Positions 10,340 through 20,633 of a stretch of 64,000 nt of DNA are shown piece by piece. The position numbers and the translations under genes are program-made. The notes below the pieces were generated by a model that had not been told where the DNA came from, searched no databases, and was given only the letters and a program-made list of their open reading frames with translations. The stretch covers positions 19,744,342-19,808,341 of the forward strand of contig JADWOT020000002.1 of assembly GCA_036345935.2 (NCBI GenBank), given 5' to 3'. Within the stretch, counting starts at the first letter, position 1, and each line of letters begins with the position of its first letter. Source of the DNA: Taenia hydatigena (lineage: Eukaryota > Platyhelminthes > Cestoda > Cyclophyllidea > Taeniidae).

Positions 10340-11768
10340 GCATTCGACTGCTTTTGAGGACACGCAACCCCAGGACCTTGCTACCGCGGCTTTGATGAGT
10401 GGCAGTTCGTGCCCTCGCCAGTGTATCCCGGTATCTCAATGACAGCGAAGTGAAGAATAGCATAGGAATGTTGTGGTTATTATTGTTTGTTTCGGAGTTG
10501 GGACGAAACACACGATATATATATCACAGATGGGTCCTGTTGGCCATGTTCTGCTAGTTAGGCTGCTTAGTTTGTGGACAGACGTGGACACTGACGGACG
10601 TACACGATGAGAGGAGGGAGGTGGAACAGAGAGGTGAGGCGAGGCGAGGCAAGGAGGGGAGAGGAGAGAGGTGTGCCGATGAAAGTCAAGATACACACAA
10701 GTTGACGCAGACTGTGAGAGGTGGAAGTCAGGAAGTAAATCTGTTTCCTTTTCGTCTTGCACCACTTTCGCGGGAATGAATGAGTAGTAAAATGTAACCT
10801 AAAATGAAGATAAAGGGTAAAACCTAATTAAAGGAGACAGAAAACATGAATGATTGGTCCAAACAAAGCGCAGAATTAAAACAGGTGGATCACCAAAGCC
10901 CAAAGATATGGTTCCTCGGGTAATGCCCACTTAGTAGGATGGTAAGGAAGAGAATAGGCTTATGAAAAACCATACTAGAAAAGTGTTTACCAATGAACAT
11001 TTTCTAATCTTGAGAAAGAAAAGACTCGAAAAGATAATATGGTGTGAGACTCGCAAGACCGAACCCAACAGTTAGACTCCCATGCTTGTGAAAATGAACC
11101 CTGTCGAAGCCTACGAGATAAGCCATCGGGTTGACAATCGGAGTCCCTCTAACTTCAATGACGCCAACTGCTGAAAGGCAAGATAGACGTCAAGAGAGAC
11201 ACCGAAAAGGCAAGAAAGAAGCGATGATAGAGAGGTAATTATCATCCAGGGTTCCTGATGCTTTGATGTGCCAGTGCTCACGAGGGTGACTCGAGGTCTA
11301 CACAAGCAATCCACCCACACTGTTGTCACTAGCGTGTGACATGAAGACATCCATTTGAGAGGTATAAATGCTTCACGCTTCTCAGGGGAAATCCCACAAC
11401 AATATCACGACTACTCACTTGCCGTGATTTTGTTGGCACAAATGATAGCACTCACATCGGTTGGTAGGTGACAGCTTTCGCTCTTTTCGCCTTTTGTCAA
11501 AACAATTGTCATGGATTTTAATTTACTTTCGGTTATTCTTTTTGCCTGGAATATCTCATGGGGTGTGGCGCCAACCAGCGAAGAGATAAAAGGAAATATA
11601 GAACCCATTTAGAAGGAGATGCGAAGTACGGCGACGAGCCTCCTCCACTCCCTTCCCCCAAAATCGTTCTATCTGATAAGCTACCGGGGATGGAAGAGTG
11701 TGTCAGGGAAGAGACGCAGACCACGACACTTGCTTTGGGGCTCGATAACTTCAACATCGGTTGTCAGC
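10340..11768. other. No firm gene; polypurine tract
   Basis: A long purine-rich run (about 10605-10680, gagg/aggc-rich) reads as a false proline/serine-rich ORF on the other strand. Between 11100 and 11760 short ORFs exist on both strands; one minus-strand segment (LVGATPHEIFQAKR) looks coding-like but has no start or splice support. Confidence 0.4.
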
Positions 11769-12015
11769 ATGGCTCCCCATCCTCCCAACTTCTCTGATCA
11801 ATCACAAGGCTATTGCCGCCTTATAGGTGACTCCAAGGTAATTACTTATCAGAATTAAACACAATTCCCAGGATCTTTTACATCCACTAAATTTTGACAT
11901 TCTCGCAAAAGTCAGGCAGAAGGAGGAAGAATTTAAATGCTGCCGCGACCAGTTTGTTGTGATTCCTTTGTCAATCCTTCCCTCCTGTCTGGCGCAACCT
12001 CTCACGCATAATTAG
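11769..12015 (+). CDS. Possible small two-exon gene, 70 residues
   Basis: An ATG in good context (tcagcATGg) at 11769 opens 23 codons ending GACTCCAAG|gtaatt at 11837. A 34-nt intron (11838-11871, ending ttcccag) leads in phase 0 to 47 codons and a TAG at 12013-12015. The second exon carries a charged helical run (AKVRQKEEEFKCCRDQ). The very small intron fits the short-intron class of flatworms. Against it: no homology, no poly(A) signal seen nearby, and overlapping open frames in the first exon. Confidence 0.25.
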
Positions 12016-12990
12016 CCCGAGCTTTGAGAGATCACACTCTGTTTTTTTAAACAGATCTTGAAAAAAAAACCGAGAAAAACAAATGGTGACTGTAGTTGTT
12101 TAAGGTGGAGTCTTAAGACTAGTTGAAGTGCTCCAGGTTAATGCGCCCCCTATGTTTCTCAGGCAAAGATGTGACACTTCTAGAAGAGACACGTGAATAC
12201 TTGGTGACACGTTGTTGACATTCTTATCTACTTTATCCCGCTTTCCTTACCGATCTTTAAAGTGGCATCTCTGTGGAATGCTTTTGAAAAGCAGTGCAGA
12301 AGGTAGCTCAAACCATCATGAAATGTGTCAAGTAGTTGACTCTAGTCGCATTCTAGCTACTCTACTTTTTACGAAATAAGTAGCATAAGCGAAAGACTAT
12401 AAAGCCGCCAAGTAGAAATTGTCCTGATGAGGCAGAAAATTGAAGGCCATGAAAATTAAGGATCACCGTCAGAGACACATCCTCCTGAGATCTTTACCAG
12501 TAGCACTGTGCAGACTGATTAGGATATGGAGTCTACTGTCCTCCTTTTCTTGGACAGTCCATGCGCCGCAGTGTCCGGTGTGCGCTAACTTTTCAAACCA
12601 CTCGTCTCTCATGTTCAGGACGAGACGCTTTTCATGAACGCTCGCTCGTAGAACTGACTGTCCTGATGTCGTCAATGAGAGGTGCTCATGAGAACGGTGA
12701 CACTGTTCAAATTACTGGTGCCGGACAACTGTGCTTACCACCAGCGCATCGTATTGTGCTGTATTTAACCCGAGGTGGTAAAGAATTGTTCACACCACAT
12801 CACGACGATTGGACAGACACATGACACACCTACTGGCTATTAGTGAAGCGGTACACCCATCACTAATTAACTTGCGAGCTAGACCACCGCCTTATTACCT
12901 CCTTTGAAGCTGCTAGACCGCACAAATCACATGCTCATCTGATGGGTCACTTTAAAGAGGATTAACTACTCAGTAGATTAGTTGATAATC
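12016..12990. other. No gene recognised
   Basis: Two short plus-strand ORFs (12440-12637 and 12561-12824) overlap each other and lack motifs. The right end is downstream of the RAB27 poly(A) signal. Confidence 0.4.
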
Positions 12991-12996
12991 TTTATT
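12991..12996 (-). terminator. AATAAA poly(A) signal for RAB27-like gene
   Basis: The plus-strand hexamer TTTATT is a canonical AATAAA on the minus strand, 288 nt downstream of the RAB27 stop. It is the nearest canonical signal and gives a plausible 3' UTR of about 0.3 kb. Confidence 0.6.
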
Positions 12997-13283
12997 TATG
13001 ACCACTTTCACTAATGTCTTAAGTGGGAGAATAAGAAGTTCAATCCATCTATTAAATGCCACGAAAGCGACACCGGAGGCGGGAAATGCGCCTACAGGCA
13101 AGCAACTGCCACGCAACTAGCGGAAAAAACTTCCAAATCCATTTTGTCAATTTGCGTCTAAACGACACCTAATCAACAATCAAAAGGATAACGGAGAAAA
13201 GGGAAAAGGAAGGAAGAGGCATCAAAGCCTATTAGCTAAAAGCAAGCGCCAGTGAAGAAGGGAAAGCTGTGAGCATTACCTTA

Positions 13284-16200
13284 TTAACAAGCGCACGATT
13301 TGTTCTTGGTGGAATTGGCATTTTCTAAGTGGATGCCTCCATTGGAATTCTTTGTGGCCTTGTGAACTCGGGTCTTGGTAACCGACTCCTCAATCCGCTT
13401 CATTACCAAATCCAGAAGCATGTCGATCGCTGCGGAGACGTTCTTACCACTCAATGCACTGGTCTCGATGTACGGCACTCTAGAAAGTAGAAGAAGTCAC
13501 TATCATTACAATGGAACAACTGCGTGGAAGGCTTATTTGAAGATTCAGTCCAATTTTTTGTCTTCATATTGCTGAGGCGGGGAAAACAGATACTGAAGGA
13601 ATGACCTATCATCCTAAAGGAATAGCTTCAGACTTCCAGAGGAACCATCATCAAGGCTGAAGTGAGGGTTCGGAGACACGGACAGCCATGCAGGCATCAA
13701 ATATGAGCTTCGTTGACTGAATCTACACAGCAACCATCGCAGATGAGAGCGTCTTTCCATCAAGCAGGCAGAGAAGATCATGTTGATGACGCATTGAGTA
13801 GCAGCGGTGCTCCCACGTGCATTATGAGAAGCGGAATTCACTTAGGAATCCCGTGATGAAAGAAGCACAATGTTAGACTGATAAGACTGTCAAAAGCATT
13901 CCTCAACTACTCGTCAAAGGTGATTTTTTAGTTGTCAAAGAAAGAAAACCGTATCATCAAATGTAGATTAGTAGAAGGGAAGCGACAGAACATTTAAATT
14001 ACTGTAAGGGAGGGGTGCAATACATCCTTGCCACTGAGAGCTCATAGCCCCCATGGTAGGTCATTGCCCCTTGCTTTCTACTGGACACCTCAGACACAGC
14101 ACAAATGTGTTTTACTTCAGCGTTGACATTCCTCATCATCAGTAATCCTCTTCTTCTTCTTCTTCTTTCGCGCATGCGTCATCAGAGGTGAGATGTAGTA
14201 AAGTACCAGGCTAATTTGTGGCAGTAGGCAGCCCTCAGGCATGCTGGTATGGCGGCTGTGATTGGTTGCCTGGGACGTTGAACTCACAGTGCCTCTGCCA
14301 ACTCACGAGTTTTCACACTACACAGGCTTGCATCCGCTGTGTAAATAATGCAACAGAGAGCTACAGGAGGCAACACTTTTTATTTATCTCTAATAAGTTA
14401 TGAAATAAATCCACCTTTTATGCCCCTTTCGTGCCAGATGGGCAGACGGTCATCGTTCCGATCCTATGATGCCTTATTAGTTGTCGCCTAGGGGGCTTTA
14501 GTTCTGCCTTTTAGAAAAGTTGAGCTCCTAAAATAATCATTTTTAAGTTTGACCATTTAAATCTGCCTTCTGTTGTGGCTAATTGCGCGATGTGTAGTCT
14601 TAAGCAGGATTGTTGAAGTGTCACATATATGTGACGCTAGTAATGAAGAGGGAGGACGGGTGGCCAAACGCCAATCAGGGAGAGGAGTTAGTGATCGATA
14701 GATGGATGTATCAAGAGGAACTGCTAAAAGCTGTTGTTGTTGCTTCTGCTGTTGTTGTCGTCAAAGTGTGCGCTTTTCCACCTCCCTTTATGACCACCTC
14801 AGGAGAAGACTCAGTTGGGATATCAAGCATGACTACAAGGTCAAACGGAAGTTCATTGCCCCCCGGGGCTGGGTGTGAGAAATCGGCGACCTCCCGAGTG
14901 ACCTTATTCGATTATTAGGCTGTGAAATTGAATTACCTCTTGTTTCCCTCTTAGTCGTAAAAGCAAGTATGAGAGCAAACTAGAACTGGCAGACGCCAGG
15001 AAGGCATTTAGGTAGGAAAAGCGATGCAGGGAATGAATGAATCCAGTCTCCCAGAGAATTCCACTTTCTCGACATGTGAAATTCCATTAGAATTCACACA
15101 AAACGCAAGACGCTATTAATGTAGACAAAAATCGTAAAACCTCCTACTGTGATAGAATTTCAATAGCGCTTCTTCTTCTGCTTTGTCTTCATTCCAGTCT
15201 CATGAGTAGGAGTCTCAAAGGAACCCTATTGTCTTTGGTCGCAGTGATGTAGGAGTCTGGAGATGGGCGCCGAAAAAAACACGAACGGAAAAGCGAAGAG
15301 AGGCCTATGCGTGATTTGATAAGTCCGAATTCACTTCGTTTCACCCTCACAAAATTTGATGGGAAATGGGATACATAAATGGGAATAAAAGGCACTTTGG
15401 ACATGCCACTCATGTCGGTGGCATAGAGCAGTACCGTAGGCCGACTCGAAGACTTCACAGAGCCTTAAGAAGTAACTCAGCCTGGATCCTATAAATGGAC
15501 GATCCTATGGAGCTACGAAGACAACTTTTAACGAAGTCGACTAGCTCAAAGGGTATCGTAATCGTTGAGCTTTAGAGTCTTCTCAGTGAAAGAGAAAATT
15601 ACTGTGCCTAGATGTGTTTGTAATAGCCCACGCAACGGAGTGATGTGGGCTTTCAACCCCCACATTGCTACGCCCCTCTCAGACCCTCTGTACTGGAAGA
15701 ACAGTCTGACTTACTGCAACTCTTGAGCCAATCTCTGCGCATCGGAGGTAGATATAACACGCTCTTCCGTCTTATCCGCCTTATTTCCCACGAGAATCAC
15801 ATCAGGCCGTTCGCAGTAGGCATGTTGACAAAGCAAATTCATCCACTCTCGACAGCTGAGAAGGCTCTTCTCATTGGTCAGATCAAAGACTAGGAGGAAT
15901 CCCATGGAGTCGCGAAGAAAGACGGTGCATAAACTACGGAATCTGAAATTTAAGAAAAAAAAATTACATGTAATTCATGATAGCAACTTTGTCTGTGAGA
16001 GGATAACGTGGTCGCTCCTTTTTGGTGGGATCGACTTCATCAGTTGATTAATCAGAAGTCTCGATGAGATGAATGAATGGGGACGGATGGGTTTCTGCAT
16101 CCGCTTCCTATCACAGCCGTTAACACATCATTTCTTTCGGGAACGAAGCATTACCCTTATCCAGCTGATACATCGTTGCCGTTCCCCATTTTCCCCCCAC

Positions 16201-18077
16201 AGCCCATCAGAATTTGACAATGCAATGCGAGGTTCATTTAAACTCCCTCCTCACAGATAACAACTCAGTTTTCAAGTTAAAAAAGCTTCTTGTCATCAGA
16301 GGCGATAGTTCATTCATTTTTGTTGTAGACGCAATACACGATGGATAAACAGCCGAAAACTTTCCCTAATTGTATTGCCAAGAAATACTTTTAAAAGAGG
16401 ATTTTTTAAAATGCAGAATTTGCAGATTTAAAAAAAATATATCTTACAGTCAGATCACTAGCTAGCAGCTGATCAAAATAGTAAGATAGTCTAGTAGCTC
16501 TCCTATAAACTTGCCCCTCATGGCAAAGCGTTGGACTTTAAACGCAGTCTTTATATACCTTTAGAACTGTCCAAAATAAAGTTAATGTTGTGGACCAGAT
16601 TGCATACAACGACAGCATGTAGCAATAACTGTGAGAAAAAGTAAACTGAAAGGGAATGTATGTAACTATTTACACACGACTAAGCATACCATTTAAAGAG
16701 GCTGGAGAATACTCACCTCAGCCCTTTTATGTGCGCCATCACGTTCAAACGATTTATTGAGATATTTTATGTTTTGGGGCATTTCGGACTCAAAAATCCC
16801 CTTACACCAAAATCAGCGCATCTCTTTATGATGTGAGCTATAAAAGCGAGGAGGATGATGATGGAAGGAAATAAATCTTATTCGCTTTTTGCTTCAATCA
16901 CTGTCGACAGAGCACTAGCAAGAATTTGGGGCTATTCATTTGTCGCAAATGCTTCAAGCAAAAAAAAATGAGGTTTTGCATCAAGTTCTCGTCTTTCCAA
17001 ATTGCTACAGATAGGACAAAAAGCATTGAGAGGGTAGGAGCAATGTCCCAATGTCATTCAGACAGATTTTAGAAAATCCAAACAGAAGGATATGAGAACT
17101 GGCGTCTATTTTGGAGAAGAGGCTTTTATACTATGTAATTTAGATACTAACTAAACGTCTAAAAAGTCTGCAATTCATTAAAATCAAAAAATAATGAAAA
17201 AAGAACAACAAAGATTGAGTAACGGCAATTTAATTTTCTCATTGATAAGTCAACCAAAAATCTCAAAACAAAGTAATAAATGCCTGAGTAAATGTGAAAA
17301 GGAAGACTGCCAATTTTATGGAATCGGTAATTAAAATACTGACGCTACAAATCGAGTTTCGCATCCACTTTATTCCTCTATACATAAGCAATAAAAAGGA
17401 AACGATGAAAATTGGCACACCAAGGAAGGCGCAACTACGCATTGAACAATCAGGGAACAGAATACCGGATGAATTAATAGTTCAACAAATGAGTGAATTT
17501 CAGGAAAACAATCTTCACAGACAAAATAATGCAATGCTAGGAATTGGCAGATAATGGCAGAATAAGTGATTTCAAGCCAAAATGCAAAAAAGGGGGACGT
17601 ACCTTTCCTGGCCCGCAGTATCCCAAAGTTGCAAGTAAAGTCGTTGTTTCTGACCCAAAAGTCCATTCGCATCTTGTTTATTTTCACGTACAACACGTTT
17701 CTGTCGGAAATCCACACCCACTGTCGCGTTCATGTCGACGTTGAAAACTCCATCGGTGTACTGGTAGAGAAGACTAGTTTTTCCAACATTACTATCGCCT
17801 GATGCAATAAAAATACTTTGACTTCATAAATTCTCTCAATAAGAGCACTGTAATCAAAACGTTTCGGAATCCTAAGCGTTAAATATGATAACCAGATGAG
17901 CATAAAACTATGTGTTTGCGCAACCCAACTATTTAAACGATCTAGTTGCGGGCAAAATAAAAATTCTACATAACGTCAAAGCGGCAGCACCTAATTTAAG
18001 CAAGTAATCAGACCTAATGCCAGCAGCTTAATTAAATAATCGTAGTCTTCCTCCTCGCGCCCTCTTTCAGCAAACAT
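13284..18077 (-). CDS. RAB27: Rab27-like small GTPase (4 exons, 227 aa)
   Basis: Exons in order: 18014-18077, 17603-17798, 15715-15942 and 13284-13479 (684 nt, 227 residues). The first starts [20 protein letters not shown], matching the Rab27 N-terminus. Exon 2 has the P-loop GDSNVGKT, switch [12 protein letters not shown] and G3 motif WDTAGQE. Exon 3 has [16 protein letters not shown] and the base-recognition motif NKAD. Exon 4 has ETSAL, the Rab27 signature [11 protein letters not shown] and a C-terminal CAC for double geranylgeranylation. All junction phases agree. The exon 1 donor (gtctga) is weak, but the codons fit exactly. Rab27 docks secretory and lysosome-related vesicles at the plasma membrane through Slp/Slac2 effectors. 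The loop between switch I and G3 ([14 protein letters not shown]) keeps the Rab27-type insertion. Introns are 215, 1,660 and 2,235 nt. Confidence 0.95.
14150..14167. repeat. CTT microsatellite in RAB27 intron 3
   Basis: A run of CTT triplets (about six, slightly interrupted) within the third intron of the RAB27-like gene. No function suggested. Confidence 0.8.
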
Positions 18078-18374
18078 CTCGAGAGAAGAACGTTTGAAAA
18101 GTTTCACAAATGGGGAGACTCTACATCAACCACTCGATCAATTAAAATACACCAGTTAGTCACAGTGAAAAAAAGACTTTGAAGGTGAATTCGCACAGAA
18201 AGCCAAATAAATTTCACCAATAAACAAGTAATTTAAATGGTTTATGAGAATTTGGTAAATATTCAGGTGAAAAACACTTATACTTTTCATCCATATATTC
18301 ATGTAGCACGCTTTTGCTTATTGCAAGATCTCAATTAACGAAAAATTAAAAATCATACTTTGGTTAATAAACTC

Positions 18375-18547
18375 TTGACTTTGGTAGCGGATAATTATGG
18401 GTCATTTTCACGAACATTCGCCGGGCAAGCTCGCCTCTGGGCCAAGCTAGAAGCGTCAATTCCTTTCTCTTCGCCAAATGTATGCACTCTACTTAAGAAT
18501 TATGCCTTCTTCTTCTGCCTTATATAAGAATGTTTTACAATGCTACA
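18375..18547 (+). mobile_element. Strongly diverged LTR copy
   Basis: Retains the order of blocks of the 9258-9443 family: AGCTCGCCTCTGGGCCAAGC, a TATGCACTCTACTTAAG equivalent of the TATA/TCTAC segment, TTATGCCTTCTTCTTCTGCC, and the end AATGCTACA. The 5' limit is uncertain and no target duplication is visible. Confidence 0.55.
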
Positions 18548-18577
18548 GGCTTAGTAATTCCAAATAAATTTCTTGGC

Positions 18578-18645
18578 TGAAAACATGTATTCTCCTCAGG
18601 TATTATGGCTTCTTTTGTCCTCAAGGAATTCTCGAAAATGCTGCA
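18578..18645 (+). mobile_element. Truncated 3' half of an LTR copy
   Basis: Corresponds to the 3' half of the repeat: ATGTATTCTCCTCAGG, then ATGGCTTCTTTTGTCCTC, then ending AAAATGCTGCA. It lies about 30 bp downstream of another diverged copy in the same orientation. Confidence 0.5.
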
Positions 18646-19495
18646 CAGCCTATTCTCGAAATCAGATTTTATGCAAAAGATGAAACAATCTAACTAGTTT
18701 ATAATAATCGTTCTTGTTAATGGACACATGCTTCGACAGTGCGTCAAACCGTGTGATATTTTATGCCTTTGCAGGCAATGTGTTTGATCTGTGGCATCAC
18801 CTTCTGCACATATCAGTACGTCAGCCTTGAATATTATCTCATAGTATCTTTTCTCTTTTGATATCTTTATGGTATAATCTTGAGGTGGATCCGTAGCATC
18901 GCTAGACTTCCTTTAAGGTAAAATACGATCAGGATCAGAGGATAGTGCAAAACAAAATCATTATAAGAGAATATTTTTTATTAGTAGGTACTGCGGTCGT
19001 ATTAGTAACCATAGACTCCGGTACCTAACCCAGTCTTGTGCTCTACAATGATATTATAGACAAATAAATTAACATAGCGCCCATACATTTGATAGTGTTT
19101 TGGTTAAGTAAACAATTCACGCTGGCTGATACAGAATAGGTAGCTACTTGGGTGTCTAGCAAAATTAAAAAAATATTTTAATTAAAACAAATGCAAGTAT
19201 TATCTCTAAGAAAATACAAAAACCTTGTCTCCACTTTTATACTGGAAACCTTACAAGCAGCGAATAACTTATGGATTACCGCATATTTTAAAAACCATGG
19301 AAGTGGAGCAAAGCGTATGAAATCATCTTATTCGCCGCGGCTGCCCTACCCCTTTTTCTGCGACCCACAGAAACGCGTTTACCGTATTGTGCAGTCTCGA
19401 GCCCTTTACGACGTCCGTGAGGTTAAAGAGACAGTTCAAAGGTCGCATTACTGCAGACAAATAAATTCAATAGGAACTTAAATAGAGGTCACTAA

Positions 19496-19680
19496 TGTAG
19501 CGTCCCGAGGCTCCCTTAAGGCAAAAGAAGGCAGAATGCTGGGGTAGAATATATATATTCACCGGACAGAGGGAAAGAGGCTGCTGGCACGGCCCGGAGG
19601 CCAGCCCACGCCGCCAGGGCAATACGGCCACCTCTGTGACCTTGACAGAAACCAGCAGTTCTAACAAACAAAGTACTACA
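19496..19680 (-). mobile_element. Solo LTR with ACTAA target duplication
   Basis: On the plus strand it runs TGTAGCGTCCCGAGG ... AAGTACTACA, the reverse complement of the 9258-9443 repeat, 185 bp long. It is flanked by perfect ACTAA pentamers (19491-19495 and 19681-19685). It has the TATATATA core, the GGCCCGGAGGCCAGCC block and the TG...CA ends. Conservation is high, so it is one of the younger copies. It sits between the divergent RAB27 and CCDC47 genes, in the orientation opposite to the copy starting at 19746. Confidence 0.88.
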
Positions 19681-19745
19681 ACTAAAGTTAAACGCTACTG
19701 CAGACGATTATCATCATTTTGCCTCTCCCTTCCTTCCACTCTTAC

Positions 19746-19926
19746 TGTAACATATTGTTAGGACTACCGGTTTCGGTCAGGGACACAAAGGTGGCCATAT
19801 TGCCCCAGCCGCGTAGGCTGGCCTCAGGCCATGCCAGCAGCTCATTTCCCTCTGCCTGTTGAATATATGTGTTCTGCTCCAGCATTTTGCCTTCTTTTAC
19901 CTTTAAATGAGCCTCGAAACGCTGCA
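19746..19926 (+). mobile_element. Solo LTR, opposite orientation to neighbour
   Basis: Begins TGTAACATATTGTTAGGACT and ends CTCGAAACGCTGCA (181 bp), with the internal blocks of the family (GTAGGCTGGCCTCAGGCCATG and TGCCTTCTTTTACC). Flanks CTTAC and TTAAC are only a partial match, so the target duplication has eroded or never existed. With the 19496-19680 copy it forms a long inverted repeat around a 65-bp spacer. Confidence 0.8.
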
Positions 19927-20633
19927 TTAACCATGAGAAGTTTGGAGGCTTTTGGATGTCTTTATAATAAGCAGAGGAAGTATCTGGGAGGAAGTCGCCT
20001 CGGGCTCAGAAGAGTAACTGCGCTAGTCCACGACCGGGTTAAAATCGTCCTCCTGCCTCTTGCATATAAACGCAATCTAAAGAACATAAGTATTACAACT
20101 ATACTGCTTTCTTTATGCAACTTGGCAATAGACTACGGGCCCCGCAATATTTAATGACAAACAAACCTATTTTTAAGTTGTTAAAAGCAGGTAATGATTT
20201 CGCCTCGCAGTTCGTACAGTACTACTTCGAAATTTTGGTTTGTCACAATGCTCAACTGCTCAGCTTATAATTTAAACTCCTTTTCGCTCTGCTGCCTAGT
20301 GTGGATTTACTTGAGTATGCTTCCTCCTATTCATTTTTAGTGCTCTTTATAGTTATCTAAACTGTTTGTTGGCTGTACAACTGATTGGTGCAGGGATCGT
20401 TTGCTGGTGCTTTTATTATCAGTCTTTTTTAGTCGCCAACGTGTTATTTTACAGAACTGACGACCTAATTGGTTCCACCAAGGTTAGGTCGGTGTACGAA
20501 ACCTTACGTGACGCTTGCAATGTCCAGGTGGGTCTAGGAGATCTTTTAGCAACTGTATCACACGTCTTATTTCATACCCTTCGCAAAAATCTTTTTTTGC
20601 CACCTAGTATCATGAATTTGCTGGCTTAGTTTA

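Larger units (their letters stand above)
18078..20633. promoter_or_regulatory. Divergent RAB27/CCDC47 intergenic region
   Basis: About 2.55 kb separates the RAB27 start codon (minus) from the CCDC47 start codon (plus), so both promoters must lie here. It contains at least four LTR-derived copies (18375-18547, 18578-18645, 19496-19680, 19746-19926). A 20366-20629 plus-strand ORF precedes the CCDC47 start but has no motif and is probably 5' leader or chance. I could not assign core promoter elements to either gene. Confidence 0.5.

Noticed and set aside
10436..10765. 109-codon Ser/Pro-rich minus-strand ORF
   Set aside because: It is the complement of a polypurine tract.
20366..20629. 87-codon plus-strand ORF as an upstream gene
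   Set aside because: It ends five bases before the CCDC47 start, has no motif and is better explained as leader or chance.
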